In this document: positions 32,169-43,470 of the stretch, piece after piece | Numbering within the stretch: the first letter of the stretch is position 1 | How the letters are laid out: the number at the start of each line of letters is the position of its first letter | DNA from: Talinum fruticosum | Taxonomy: Eukaryota; Streptophyta; Magnoliopsida; Caryophyllales; Talinaceae | NCBI GenBank assembly: GCA_021018815.1 | Contig: JAITYX010000011.1 | Span: 151,501 to 215,500 of the forward strand | Reading direction: 5' to 3' | Length of the DNA: 64,000 nucleotides | The notes under the pieces: model-generated | Told to the model about the DNA's origin: nothing | What the model saw: the letters and a program-made list of their open reading frames with translations, nothing else | Database searches by the model: none | Position numbers and translations under genes: made by a program

Positions 32169-33743
32169 TGAAGACTCGGACATTGCTTAATACTTTTCCG
32201 AGTTATGAAAAAGGAATCGGGTATAACAATTTCATACATGTAGAGTTTTGATTCCAAGGCATTCTCCGTGTCTTAGAAACTTAGTTGAGTAAAATAGTAT
32301 TTTCTCTAAGTGATACATCCTTCACTTCGATTAAAATAGTATTTTCCAGTAGCGACTTCGAAAACCGGTTCTTTATTCCGAGTCCGTCCTCACTCGGATT
32401 AATCGCATTTTGAATATACTTTTATTCTCGTCGCTTCTAACTCGTAATCGACTTGTGGTTATTTGTTTTATTGTTTGCATAGTCAGTATTCATAGTTCAT
32501 TTCATGCTTAGTCTATATCAAGCTAATCCTCTCGATATTTTTATCAAGCTTGTTTCTTCGCTTAGACTAAGTCGGATGGAATTCCGAGTATCATGGATAT
32601 TAGACTCGAAAATTCCATTTCATTTCGACTCGAATAATCGGTTGTTTAATTATCATAAATATTTTATTATCCGTGTCTAACCTTGGACCAAAGTATTTTA
32701 TACTTTGAGAACCGAAGGTGTTTTACTTTTGTAGGTTATTCAATCGAGGATACATTTTTTCAAACTACAAAAGTAGCCGAAGCTCGTAACGTCAAATCAC
32801 CAGCGAGACATGGCTCTTCACCTTCCCTGCTCCAGTCCCGAGAAAATTGTGTCGAAGCTATCTGCTTCCATATCCGGAAAAGCTGGAACGCTAAGCTTAA
32901 CGGTGGTTTCCACCTCGGTTTTCAAGACACTACCGATGGTTTTGGGACTTCCAAGAGAGTTTAAACCGTTGTCCAACGTTCATATTTCAACGGATACTTT
33001 ACGAGTGACTCAAAAGCTCCTATCAACGGTCACGTGAAGACTCTCGGTCGGCGAGATGAAGATAACGGCTATTCTGCTTGGTTATCTATAAATAGAAGCC
33101 ACTTCACAAGACTTGAAGGTTGCCGAACATATTGTTTATACACATGCTTGATAAAAGTTATTATATTCACTTTCAATCTTCAACTTATAACTCCCACTCT
33201 GTAATTCATTACTTTACGAGTTGTAAGGTCTTGTACTTAGTTACAAACTCTTCTTACATTCTTTGTAAGGTCCCTTGACTAAGTCTGTAAAGGTTAACTC
33301 AGCTTAGTTGTCCCTAGCTATAAGGGTTATCTCAGCTAGGAAGTACTAGATCGAGATAAGGGAACTTCGAGTCTAGGAAAACTTGTATAGAGTTGTCTAA
33401 GGGAGCAACTCGGGTTCGATCGGTTCACGGTATTTTGTGGACTCAAAATAGTGGATTTGACTTCGTGTCCGGATTGACACGGGTCGTGGTTTTCTGCCCA
33501 GGAGGGTTTCCACGTAAAATCTAAGTGTTAACTTTCCGAGTTCATTCTAAACTCGGACGACTCTTACTACTCTTGAATTTTCCGATTCATTGCCTTCGAG
33601 TCCAATCTTTTCGACCTCGTTAATAGACTCGGAATCTGTCTTTGTCCCTTTTCTGCGCTAAAGTGTGAATTTTCACAAAGAATTTTCTATCACCCTATTC
33701 ACCCCCTCTAGGGTGACTCGGACTCTCCCCGAGCAAACCTTCA
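32169..33743 (+). repeat. 5' LTR of element B
   Basis: 1575 bp. TATA-like tctataaatagaagcc near 33086, about 650 bp before the LTR end. The first 190 bp are identical to the 3' LTR; later differences cluster at CTCG-type sites. The 3' LTR lacks about 95 bp present here (around 32664-32757). Confidence 0.92.
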
Positions 33744-33744
33744 A

Positions 33745-33757
33745 TTGGTATCGAGCC
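33745..33757 (+). other. Primer binding site of element B
   Basis: tggtatcgagcc, one base after the LTR. It differs from the common tggtatcagagcc by a one-base gap and would pair with the 3' end of initiator Met tRNA. Confidence 0.75.
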
Positions 33758-33802
33758 TAGCCTTTTAGAAAGGATCTAATAATCCAAAGGTCTAAAGATC
33801 GG

Positions 33803-34802
33803 ATGGCTCGAACACCGGAGAGTTCGACGAAGGAAGATCTTCCAACAGGCCACCAAAATTCAAAGGTTCAAACTTTGGTCACTGGAAGAAGCTTATGGAA
33901 TGTTTCCTCATGGATCATGATGAAGAAATATGGGAAATCATACAACAAGGAAACTACATTCCAACGAAGACAGATGAATTCAGAATCCTTCCCAAGACAA
34001 AGGTGAGTTCACTCCAGCAAAGCAGAGAAGTTCGAAAGAATTTCAAAGCCATGAACATTCTTATATGCGCCGTAAGCTCGGAAGAATACAATCGAGTCTC
34101 TGCTCGTGACTCTGCTAAAGAGGTGTGGGATACTTTGGCCAACACCTACGAAGGTACAAGTCGGGTGAGACAAGCGAAGATCAATCAATATCTTCACAAA
34201 TATGAGCTCTTCAAAATGGAGCCAGAAGAGAACATTACTCGGATGTTCATTCGCTTCACTGAGATCACCAACAATCTCAAATCTACGGGAAAGAAAATCT
34301 CCCATGAAGAAATGTGCCGGAAAATTCTCGAAGCCTACCCAAGAGACGATGGGGTCCTAAGGTGACTCGCCATAGAAGAGGCTCGGAACCTTTCGATCTT
34401 GAAGCCGGACGAGCTCATTGGAAAGCTTCTAACGCATGAGATACATCCGGAAGAAGAAGATGCTGAGGGTACTACCAAAAAGAACATTGCGCTCAAAGCC
34501 TCGGAATCCAAAGAAGCAAGTCCGAGCTCTTCGACTCGGAAGACGATCCCATGGCACTCATTGCAAGAGGCTTCAAGAGAATGATGAAGCATAAAAGATG
34601 GGACAAAAGGCCAAAAGAAGAATTCTACAAGAAAGACAAGAGGGATAGAAAAGGCAAGTTTTCTTCTCCTTCAAAGTTATCTTTGTCTAAGAATTCCGGA
34701 TGTTTTGAATGTGGCAGCAAAGACCACATAGTCAAGGACTGTCCGAAAAGAAAAAGGGACGAGGAAGAAGAAAAAGGCCATGATGGCAACATGGAGCGAT
34801 GA
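33803..34802 (+). pseudogene. Element B gag
   Basis: ATG at 33803 (MARTPESSTKEDLP); after a one-base shift near 33850 the UBN2-type gag follows: GHWKKLMECFLMDHDEEIWE, then KAMNILICAVSSEEYNRVSA and VWDTLANTYEGT. A stop occurs at 34364. The zinc knuckle CFECGSKDHIVKDCPKRK is at about 34702-34755. The protein would form the particle shell. Confidence 0.82.
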
Positions 34803-35600
34803 GGACTCATCGAAGACGACGAGGACTCGAGATGACTCAAAGTGTCGATGGCAATCTCGACTCGGAAGCTGAAAGAGAGTCGGACTCGGACTCGAACAAC
34901 GAGGAAGCCGATCCTCAAGAGGTAATAAACTACTTCCTCAAATTCTCCAAAGTTGATTTAGCCAAATACATTTTTACTTTGGAAGAAAAGTCCAATTCGA
35001 TTCTTCTCATTTCAAAGAACAACTTGAGTCAATCACTTACGAGAGCACTTCTTTGAAAAATGAATTAGAAAAGCTGAGACTCACACTCGAGAGAACTCAA
35101 GACAAGTGCTCAATCTAATGAGGCTGAGTCCGAGTTACTCGAGGAAAGAAAATGAGTAACTAAAACAGAAGCTCACGAGTCTCAAGATCTGGTTTTAAAG
35201 TTTACTCAAGGTCGGAAGAATCTTGACATGCTCTTAGGATCACAATGTGTCTCTTTTCGAAAAGAAGGTCTTGGTTTCAACAAAGAGGAAGAATCTAATT
35301 CTTACTCGGAATTGTTCAAAAGGATTCTAGAGCTGTAAAGTTTAGAAGAGCTGAGCATGGTCCCATTCATAGAAATGAAAGGAGGACTAAGCCAAGAGCC
35401 ACTTACAAGAAGAAACCATTTTCTTCTATTTCAAAGGAAAGGTTCTCAAAAAGAAAGAGACATAGACTCGGTTCTTTGAGAGGAAGACTCGAGAATCGAG
35501 ACAAAACCCAAAGTCATTCAAATGCGGGTTCCGAAACACCTTCTTCCTCGAGAAAGGACCACAGTAAAGAATGTTACTTGGGTTCGTTAGAGGAAGTGAA
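34803..35600 (+). pseudogene. Element B region between zinc knuckle and protease
   Basis: Acidic stretch (SESDSDSNNEEADPQEVIN near 34870-34925) and then coiled-coil-like Glu/Lys/Leu-rich pieces in changing frames, as in the gag-pol linker of long Copia elements. Confidence 0.5.
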
Positions 35601-35639
35601 AAGGGTTAGATTCTCTCTGTTTTGCGGGTAACTCGAAAA

Positions 35640-35925
35640 GATCAAAGGACACCGGTACTGGACGGCGGATGTTCTCGACACATGTCGGGTGACCAAGGAC
35701 TCTTTTCGAGCTAGAATCATATAAAGGAGGAAAAGTCACTTTTGGAGATGACATTAAGGGTAAGATAGTGGGCATTGGCAAGATTGGAAATGGAAGCAAT
35801 CTGGTGAGCCCAGTCTACCTTGTCAAAGGGCTAAAATACAATCTACTTAGCATCTCCCGGCTATGCGACAAAGGTCAAGAGGTAAGATTCACTCAATCTA
35901 AGTGCTACATCTCGAGATGAGACCA
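35640..35925 (+). pseudogene. Element B aspartic protease
   Basis: The active-site region reads VLDGGCSRHMSGDQGL from 35656, where Copia proteases usually have D-S-G; here D-G-G. It is followed by VTFGDDIKGKIVGIGKIGN and VYLVKGLKYNLLSIS in a second frame. Frames differ, so it is not intact. Confidence 0.75.
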
Positions 35926-35969
35926 CCAAAGAGATAAAGCTCTCGGGTAAGAGATCGGGTAATACTTAC

Positions 35970-36890
35970 ATCATTCCTCTTTTCGACCCAAGTCAGAACT
36001 TATCTTGCTTAAAAGCATCTCTTCATGATGATTCTTGGACTTGGCATCGTAGATTAGGTGATATTAGCATACATACTATCAAAAAGCTTGCATCTCATAG
36101 TCTGGTTAGAGGATTACCTAAGCGTGCTTTTGAGAAAGACAAAGTATGTGAAGCACGCACCGAGAGGAAACAAGTCGAGATCTTCATTCAAATCTCTCGA
36201 AGACAGTTTCCACATCCAGCGTACTTGAATTACTGCATATGGACTTATGTGGTGAAATCCTCGTGAAGAGTCTCGGAGGTAAATCTTACATAATTGTTAT
36301 TATTGATGATTTTTCAAGATTTACCTAGGTGTGTTTTCTCAAGCATAAAAATAAAGCTTCAAGGAGTTCAGCAAGCTCGTAGAAAGATTCAAGTTGTCTC
36401 GGACTCGGATTCAAAAGATTCGAACCGACCATGGAAGGGAGTTCGACTACTCGGAATTCTCGAGTTTTGTGACAAAAATGGAATCTCTCACAACTTCTCG
36501 GCACCCGAACTCCTCAACGAGAATGGAGTAATAGAGAGAAAGAACGAGAACCCTTGAAGAAATAGCAAGGACAATGATGATTGAACACAACTTGCCGTAC
36601 TATTTACAGGCGAGAGGCGATGAACACGACCAACTACACTCTAAATCGATGCCTCATCGGACCCATTCGAAGAAAACCCCGTATGAGCTCTACAAAGGGA
36701 AGAAGCCAAATATTTCCTATTTCGGACCATTCGGATGTAAGTGCTTTGTCCACAACAATGGTAAGGATCATCGACCAAGTTTGATGCTCGGTCGGACGAA
36801 GGTATTTTTCTGGGTTACTCCTCTCATAGCAAAGCTTATCGCATCTTTAATAAGCGAACTAACAAAGTGGAAGAAAGCATCCACGTAGTA
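35970..36890 (+). pseudogene. Element B integrase (pre-integrase finger and core)
   Basis: The HHCC part shows WHRRLGDISIHTIKKLAS and VCEA at about 36150, where the second Cys is replaced by Arg. The core has LLHMDLCGEI (first Asp near 36240), SYIIVIIDDFSRF, IRTDHGREFDYSEFS (second Asp near 36428) and NENGVIERKN (Glu near 36535), so the D-D-E triad is present. The tail includes SYFGPFGCKCFVHN near 36715-36760. Several frames are needed. Confidence 0.82.
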
Positions 36891-37300
36891 TTTGATGAGC
36901 TTGAACAGGAGAAGCCAAGTGAGTCTTCATACTCGAACCGAAGCTCGGAAAGATGATGACGAAGTTGAGCCTACAAAGACTCGGACCCAACCGGATCGGA
37001 GTCAAGTCACTCGGAACGAGGCCACTCGGAATGAGACAGTTCAAGAGTTGGCTCATAACGAACAAGCCAATGAAGAAGATCACTCGGAACAACTTACCGA
37101 AGATCAAGTCGCTCAACCCACAAACCTCGGTGAATCAAAGAACTGGTAAAGCTTTCAAATTTACTTCCAGTCATCCCCAAGAAAACATTATTTCGATATC
37201 AACAGTGGGGTAAGAACTCGTTCTTCTTTACACAATCTATGTGCATTCACTGCATTCATCTCATTAACTGAACCCAAAAATGCACTAGAGGCCCTTAACG
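36891..37300 (+). pseudogene. Element B linker between integrase and RT
   Basis: Asp/Glu/Arg/Asn-rich linker with repeated actcggaac-type words (EATRNETVQELAHNEQANEE), typical in composition for Copia elements. Confidence 0.55.
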
Positions 37301-37307
37301 AACCTGA

Positions 37308-38095
37308 ATGGGTAGAGGCCATGCAAGAAGAACTAAATCAATTCGAAAGAAACCAAGTCCGGACTCGACCAACCGACCTTCCGATCACCCAGTTATAGGA
37401 ACCAAATGGGTTTTCAAAAACAAACTGGATGAGGGTGGGGTGGTAGTCGAAACAAGGCTAGACTTGTGGCTCAAGGTTACAATCAAGAAGAAGGAATTGA
37501 TTGTGGGGAAACCTTTGCACCAGTAGCTGAATTGAGGCCATTAGAATATTGTTGGCATTTGCATCCCGCATGCATATTAAATTATATCAAATGGATGTTA
37601 AGTGTGCTTTTCTCAATGGTTTTATTGAAGAAGAAGTCTATGTCGAGCGACCTCCTGGTTTTGAAAACTCGGAATTTCCAAATCATGTTTTCAAACTTCA
37701 AAAGGCTCTCTATGGTCTTAAACAAGGACCTCGAGCTTGGTATGAAAGATTGAGTAGCTTCTTGGTTCAAAATGATTTCAAAAGAGGTCAGATCGACAAG
37801 ACTCTATTCATAAAGACCAAAGAGAAAGATTTTTTATTGTTCAAATCTATGTTGATGATATTATTTTCGGTGCTACTAATGAATTTACGTGCCGAGAATT
37901 TTACGAGTTAATGAGTCAAGAATTCCAAATGAGCATGATGGGAGAACTCAACTTCTTCCTTGGGTTACAAATCAAACAAGACAAAGATGGAATCTTTGTT
38001 CATCAATCAAAATACACCAAGGAACTGCTGAAGAAATACAAACTTCAAGCTGCAAAGCACGCATCTACTCCTATGAGCGAGCAGCATAAAGCTTG
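37308..38095 (+). pseudogene. Element B reverse transcriptase
   Basis: It opens with the AMQEELNQFERN block; [15 protein letters not shown] and the WVFK-linked domain follow. [20 protein letters not shown] carries the first catalytic Asp, then [18 protein letters not shown], and YVDD is at 37848-37859. Next come MSMMGELNFFLGLQIKQDKD and TKELLKKYKLQ. At least three frame changes (about 37340, 37545 and 37840). Confidence 0.88.
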
Positions 38096-38141
38096 ACTCG
38101 GATGAGAAAGGTAAAGCAGTAGATCGAAACTTTATCGAGGT

Positions 38142-38780
38142 ATGATTGGATCTCTGCTATATCTTACTTCAAGCAGGCCGGATATAATGTTCGGTGTTTG
38201 CTTATGCGCAAGATTTCAAGCTAACCCAAAAGAATCACATCTCACCTGCGATGAAGAGAATATTCGGATATCCTGCAGGCACTCGGAATCTAGGTCCGTG
38301 GTACTCCGGAGACTCGGAATTGACTCGACTGGGTACTCGGACGTAGACTACGCAGGATACAAAGTTGATCGAAAGAGCACATCCGGAGCTTGCCAATTTT
38401 TGGGTCAATCCCTAATATCTTGGTACTCAAAGAAGCGGAACTTAGTAGCTCTGTCGATTGCGGAAGCTGAATATATTGCCGCTGGAGCTCGTTGCGCTCG
38501 GATTCTTTGGATAAAACAGACACTTGAAGGATCTTGGACTATTTCTCAACTCGGTTCCAATCAAGTGTGATAACCAAAGCGCAATCGGTATCACTAAGAA
38601 TCCTGTCCGAGCACTCAAAAACAAAGCATATTGAGGTCGGGTATCACTTCTTACGTGATCACTCGTAAAAGGGTGACATTGCACTTGAGTTCATTCCTAC
38701 TAATCTTCAACTTAGCTGATATATTTACTAAGCCTCTTGGTGAAGATCGGTTTTGTTTTGTTCGGAATGAGCTTGGAATG
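38142..38780 (+). pseudogene. Element B RNase H
   Basis: MIGSLLYLTSSRPDIMFGVC, then GYSDVDYAG (first Asp), KSTSGACQFLGQSLISWYSK, and the Glu in AEAEYIAAG near 38466. A late ADIFTKPLG block is readable at about 38715-38745. Frame changes occur near 38270, 38310 and 38560. Confidence 0.85.
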
Positions 38781-39432
38781 TTAAATGCTTAATTATGTGT
38801 TATTCTTGTTACATAATTCCGTGCTATGTGCTTTCTCTGTTAATAACCATTAGTTCGGTTGATTTCGTGATACTTGGGCTGATAGTTATTTCGTGTTTCT
38901 AAGTCACTCGGAACTCTTTCGAGTCAAACTCGAACGTAGCAAACTTGGACATCAAATTTTTCTGAAACTATCTCTAGAACAGTGGAGAGTTTCGGATTAT
39001 ATTTTCGAAATCTTTTTCTCTCTCTTTCTCGAGCGCTGCGATCGGATCTTAGCCGTGGATTTCAAACCGCTGGTATCTCAACCATTGAAGAAGAACCGTC
39101 ACACCGGTCTTTGGTGACTGATGGACAAGCCGAGTCGAACGGAGTTACTTAACGGATAGTGGACGGGCGCGCTTATTTTCTATAAATAACGTCTATCCAT
39201 CTTCATCTCGGTATTCTAAACTCTCTCTCTCTCTCAAACGAAAACTTCTCGCGGAAGATTACTACGTGAACAGTCCTCTTGATCGTCCGCAAGCATCGAA
39301 GAAGCTCTCTCTCTCTCACGTAAGTTACGATCGCTCTCAACTCTTTCTTCTACCATTTTTCGTTTTCTTCTCTTCTACATCTCCTTCTCTCTTTCATTCG
39401 GAAAGTTTCATCTTTTCTCTCCTTCTCTCACA
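38781..39432 (+). other. Element B spacer between pol and the 3' ORF region
   Basis: No gene recognised. It holds a promoter-like stretch, attttctataaataacgtc at 39175, followed by CT-rich leader sequence and gtaagttacgatcgctctc, which could serve as a splice donor (inference). Confidence 0.4.
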
Positions 39433-41135
39433 ATGCCTAAAAGAGGAAACCATCCCGACTTCCAGGTTTCTTCATCCTCCAAAAAGCCTCGCACCAACAA
39501 GCCGTAAAGCTAAACCCCTTCTAAACCCGTTGTCACCCGAGCACCTTGCGCTGGACGACAAATTCTTCCCAACAACCAAATTCTCCTGGTTGTCCAACAT
39601 CCAAACCACCGGAGTCTACCATTTCTTGTGTTTCAGCGAGTTCATCTATCTTGAACTCGTTTCGAGTTTTATACTCACCTCACTCACTCCGAAAATGTTC
39701 TAACCTCTCGGGTTCGGAACATTACTGTTCGCATCAACACCTCCCTCCTCCACCGCCTGTTCAAAGTCTCTTCTCTTTTCTTGAACAGCAACCCTATCCC
39801 TTTCACTCGAAGTCGCCGACGACTTCTTTGAAAAATACGCAAAAGAATTCCCCGGGTCCGGAAAGAACTTTTACGTGACTCGGTTGAAGTCGAAGCTAGG
39901 CTTTTGTGCTTTCTGCTGATGAGAACCTTCTTCTCACAGACATTCTAGCAAGGAGAACCCCAACTCCAAGCACCTCAAAGCCCTCTTCGATATCCCGGAG
40001 GGATACGAAGTCGACCTCTTCCCCTCCATCATTGAGCGGATGGCCGCTGTGCCGGCTCAACTCCAAACCAAGAAGAACACCTCCCTTCCTTTCGGCGCTC
40101 TTCGACCCTCTTTTTCAAACAATTTCAAGTTCCTCTTCCCTCGGACCCTAACGCGGTGTCCGAGACGGCCATTGTGGTCGGCAAGAAGGAACTCCGGGGT
40201 ACGGATACCAGGAAACCGACCACGGTGTCCGGTTTCACAACTCGGAGCCGAGGCCGCCTCTCCTCCTCGGACTCGTAAATCAACCCCTCTCCCTCTTCCC
40301 TCTTCACCTGGTGGTGCCTCCACCTCGAGTCCCTCCAAATCTCTCTCGCCCTCTTATCCCCTGTTTTCATGGACAAGATCAGCTCTGTGTCTTCTAAACT
40401 CGGAGACATGCTCGGGGCTTTCAGATTCGTCCTCCAGTGGTCCGACCATCAACCAAAAGACCGGTCGAGTCCCAAATCCGAGAGCAGCAGTCTCTCGTTC
40501 TTGAGATGAGGGAGCTGGTTAAGGAGCGAAGGAGCCGGCCGAGCTCCTCGAGAGAGACGGTCCAAGGCGGCTCAGGACCGGGATGACTCGGACGTGTCCG
40601 AAGCGTCTTCGAGCCCGTGTCCGAGCTCCTCGAGAGAGACGGTCCAAGGCGGCTCAGGACCAGGATGACTCGAGACGCGTCTCAAGCGTCTTCGAGCCTG
40701 AGTCCGACCTCCTCGGACAGAGAGGATGAGGAAGAAGAGGAAGAAGCTGCAGATGCAGCAGAAGATGCCGAGGAACCCGCGGCCGAGGCAGGCCCTTCCG
40801 GGCAAAGGGAAGAAGAGGCCGTGGCAACCGCTGAGGGCCAGCCTGCTCCACAAGCTCGGATAGTCGTACTCGGCTCGGACAGCGAGCTCAGGTGGGTCGA
40901 AGACATTGCTCCTCCAGCAGAGTCGGTCGAGCAGCCCCCTCCAGCCACCGAGGTCCCAAGGGAAGAACCCCTCGATCCACTCTCTCCGGGTCGGCCACTC
41001 GGAGCCGAGCCCCGAGGACAATCCCGGTTCTCCCTTCGCCGCGCTCAAGCACATCGTCAAGATCGTATCAGCGCCGGCGCACCTCCGCCTCCACTCGAAA
41101 TCCCCTCCCTCGTAGGAGCCATGCACCTGAGTCAC
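39433..41135 (+). pseudogene. Element B extra 3' ORF region (position of SIRE env-like ORF)
   Basis: ATG at 39433 opens MPKRGNHPDFQ, then Ser/Lys-rich and SSKKPRTNK, a basic start. In changing frames follow DDKFFPTTKFSWLSNIQTTG (39553 on), a FFEKYAKEFPGSGKN piece (39820), ALFDIPEGYEVDLFPS (39985) and a long Ser/Glu/Pro-rich tail (40617-41128, with a run of eight Glu). SIRE/Maximus elements carry an extra ORF here, called envelope-like; no direct sign of entry function is seen. No intact protein can be read: frames change repeatedly. Confidence 0.55.
40541..40704. repeat. 82 bp direct tandem duplication in element B 3' ORF region
   Basis: Copies start at 40541 and 40623 with gagctcctcgagagagacgg and run through gcgtcttcgagcc. 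Differences lie mostly at actcg sites (actcggacgtg against actcgagacgcg). The unit is not a multiple of three, so the duplication itself shifts the frame. Confidence 0.85.
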
Positions 41136-41548
41136 AATTCCTCGGTGTCTTCGGATTTTCTTCTTTCAAATTTTTTTTTGTCCGGATAACCGGTTGTCTT
41201 TTTGTTATTTTGTTTTCTCCCTTCTTTTTGTTATTTTGTTTCTGTCGAAAGGCAAGGGGGAGAAATGTAGTCGAAACCGGTTGTCTTATTTAGGGGAGTT
41301 TCTCCGCCCTTGTAAAATTTTTAATGGATTAATGCATTTCATTATTATCTTCCGAGTTCGGTTTTGCCTGTCTTATTTTCCGAGTTAATGTTCAAACATA
41401 CTCTATTCTTGTTTTGCTCGATATATCATTTATTGCTCCGATCTATTGAATATGTCTTACTCATGAGCAATCTACTCGGAATCAATCTCTTTTCCTCTAA
41501 CAAAGTTTCTGTTTAAGTATGGAATGCCTTTCATCAAAAAGGGGAGAT
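41136..41548 (+). other. Element B 3' untranslated part and polypurine tract
   Basis: T-rich stretch with ttttgttattttgt repeats. The purine tract aaaaaggggagat (41536-41548) abuts the 3' LTR; another purine stretch, gcaagggggagaaatg, lies at 41252. Confidence 0.75.
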
Positions 41549-43028
41549 TGAAGACTCGGACATTGCTTAATACTTTTCCGAGTTATGAAAAAGGAATCGG
41601 GTATAACAATTTCATACATGTAGAGTTTTGATTCCAAGGCATTCTCCGTGTCTTAGAAACTTAGTTGAGTAAAATAGTATTTTCTCTAAGTGATACATCC
41701 TTCACTTCGATTAAAATAGTATTTTCCGTAGCGACTCGTAAAACCGGTTCTTTATTCCGAGTCCGTCCTCACTCGGATTAATCGCATTTTGAATATACTT
41801 TTATTCCGCTGCTTCTAACTCGGAATCTGACTTGTGGTTATTTGTTTTATTGTTTGCATAGTCGGTATTCGTAGTTCATTTCATGCTTAGTCTATATCAA
41901 GCTAATCCTCTCCGATATTCTTTATCAAGCTTGTTTCTTCGCTTAGACTAAGTCGGATGGAATTCCGAGTATCATGGATATTAGAGTCGAAAATTCCATT
42001 TCATTTCCGACTCGGATAATCAGTTGTTTAATTATCATAAATATTTTTCAAACTACAAAAGTAGCCGGCTTCGAACATCAAATCACCAGCGAGACATGGC
42101 TCTTCACCTTCCCTCGCTCCAGTCCCGAGAAAATTGTGTCGAAGTCGTCTGCTTCCATATCCGAAAACTGGAACGCTAAGCTTAACGGTGGTTTCCACCT
42201 CAGTTTTCAAGACACTACCGATGGTTTTGGGACTTCCAAGAGAGTTTAAACCGTTGTCCAATGTTCATATTTCAACGGATACTTTTGAGTGACTCGTAAA
42301 GCTCCTATCAACGGTCACGGAAGACTCTCGGTCAGCGAGATGAAGATAACGGCTACTCGCTTGGTTATCTATAAATAGAAGCCACTTCACAAGACTTGAA
42401 GGTTGCCGAACATATTGTTTATACACATGCTTGATAAAAGTTATTGTAGTCACTTTCAATCTTCAACTTACAACTCCCACTTTGTAATTCATTACTTTAC
42501 GAGTTGTAAGGTCTTGTACTTAGTTACAAACTCTTCTTACATTCTTTGTAAGGTCCCTTGACTAAGCTGTAAAGGTTAACTCAGCTTAGTTGTCCCTAAC
42601 TCGTAAGGGTTATCTCAGCTAGGAAGTACTAGATCAGATAAGGGAACTTCGAGTCTAGGAAAACTTGTATAGAGTTGTCTAAGGGAGCAACTCGGGTTCG
42701 ATCAGTTCACGGTATTTTGTGGACTCAAAATAGTAGATTTGACTTCGTGTCCGGATTGACACGGGCCGTGGTTTTCTGCCCCAGGAGGGTTTCCACGTAA
42801 AATCTAAGTGTTAACTTTCCGAGTTCATTCTAAACTCGAGACAGCCTTACTACTCTTGAATTTTCTGATTCATTGCCTTCGAGTCCAATCTTTTCGACCC
42901 TCGTTAATAGACTCGGAATCTGTCTTTGTCCCTTTTCTGCGCTAAAGTGTGAATTTTCACAAAGAATTTTCTATCACCCTATTCACCCCCCTTTAGGGTG
43001 ACTCGGACTCTCCCCGAGCAAACCTTCA
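41549..43028 (+). repeat. 3' LTR of element B
   Basis: 1480 bp, TGAAGACTCGG to ACCTTCA. Lacks about 95 bp found in the 5' LTR (junction near 42045). Confidence 0.92.
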
Positions 43029-43033
43029 GCCTA
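43029..43033. repeat. Target site duplication of element B (right)
   Basis: GCCTA, matching 32164-32168. Confidence 0.9.
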
Positions 43034-43088
43034 AGTTTCTAGTTTCATGTCTTTCTTGTTTTCACTTGTTCATTTGACATATGCGCAG

Positions 43089-43198
43089 AGGAGATAGACA
43101 AGGACAAGGATGGGAATGTCAGCTACGAGTTCATTTTTGCTTTAACTAGTTGGCTTAGAGTTGAATTTGATGAAGAAATTTCTGTTGTTGGTGATTAA
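43089..43198 (+). pseudogene. EF-hand exon, last exon of a broken host gene
   Basis: After acceptor gcgcag the exon reads EEIDKDKDGNVSYEF, then FALTSWLRVEFDEEIS, and ends VVGD-stop at 43198. DKDKDGNVSYE is an EF-hand loop; position 12, normally Glu, is Phe because the usual EEF is only EF. With the fragment at 31734 it suggests a calcium-binding protein gene whose intron took element B. The protein family was not identified. Confidence 0.5.
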
Positions 43199-43470
43199 TA
43201 GAAAATTATGGCATGTAAATCTATAGACTTGTGTATACACATGCATTGTCTTATTTTGGACTTGGCAAAGCTTCATTATATAATCCATGCTCCCGATCCC
43301 TTCTTCCCTTCAAAATTGCTAAATTCAATATTATTTTGTGTGCGTTATTGAATTTGATTAGTATTTTGTGTTTTTTTTTGTGCATGATAAAGTACAATAA
43401 ATCCGCGTCCCAATCAAAATTGAACATATATTTGCCAATCATAAGGTTTTGTTGTAGTGAAATTGAATAA
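43199..43470. other. Short AT-rich spacer
   Basis: Possible 3' untranslated region of the EF-hand gene; aataaa-like words occur. Nothing else seen. Confidence 0.4.

Larger units (their letters stand above)
32169..43028 (+). mobile_element. Element B: Ty1/Copia LTR retrotransposon, SIRE/Maximus-like
   Basis: 10.86 kb, bounded by target duplication GCCTA. LTRs of 1575 and 1480 bp (TGAAGACTCGG to ACCTTCA), initiator-Met-type PBS, gag with a CCHC knuckle, protease, integrase, RT and RNase H in Copia order, then 2.8 kb with an additional ORF region, then a polypurine tract. Long LTRs, large size and extra 3' coding region fit the SIRE/Maximus lineage. All ORFs carry small indels, several of them at CTCG sites. 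Confidence 0.9.

Noticed and set aside
40572..41135. 187-codon minus-strand frame in element B
   Set aside because: It is the shadow of the GAG/GAA-rich tail of the plus-strand 3' ORF region; no independent family signal.
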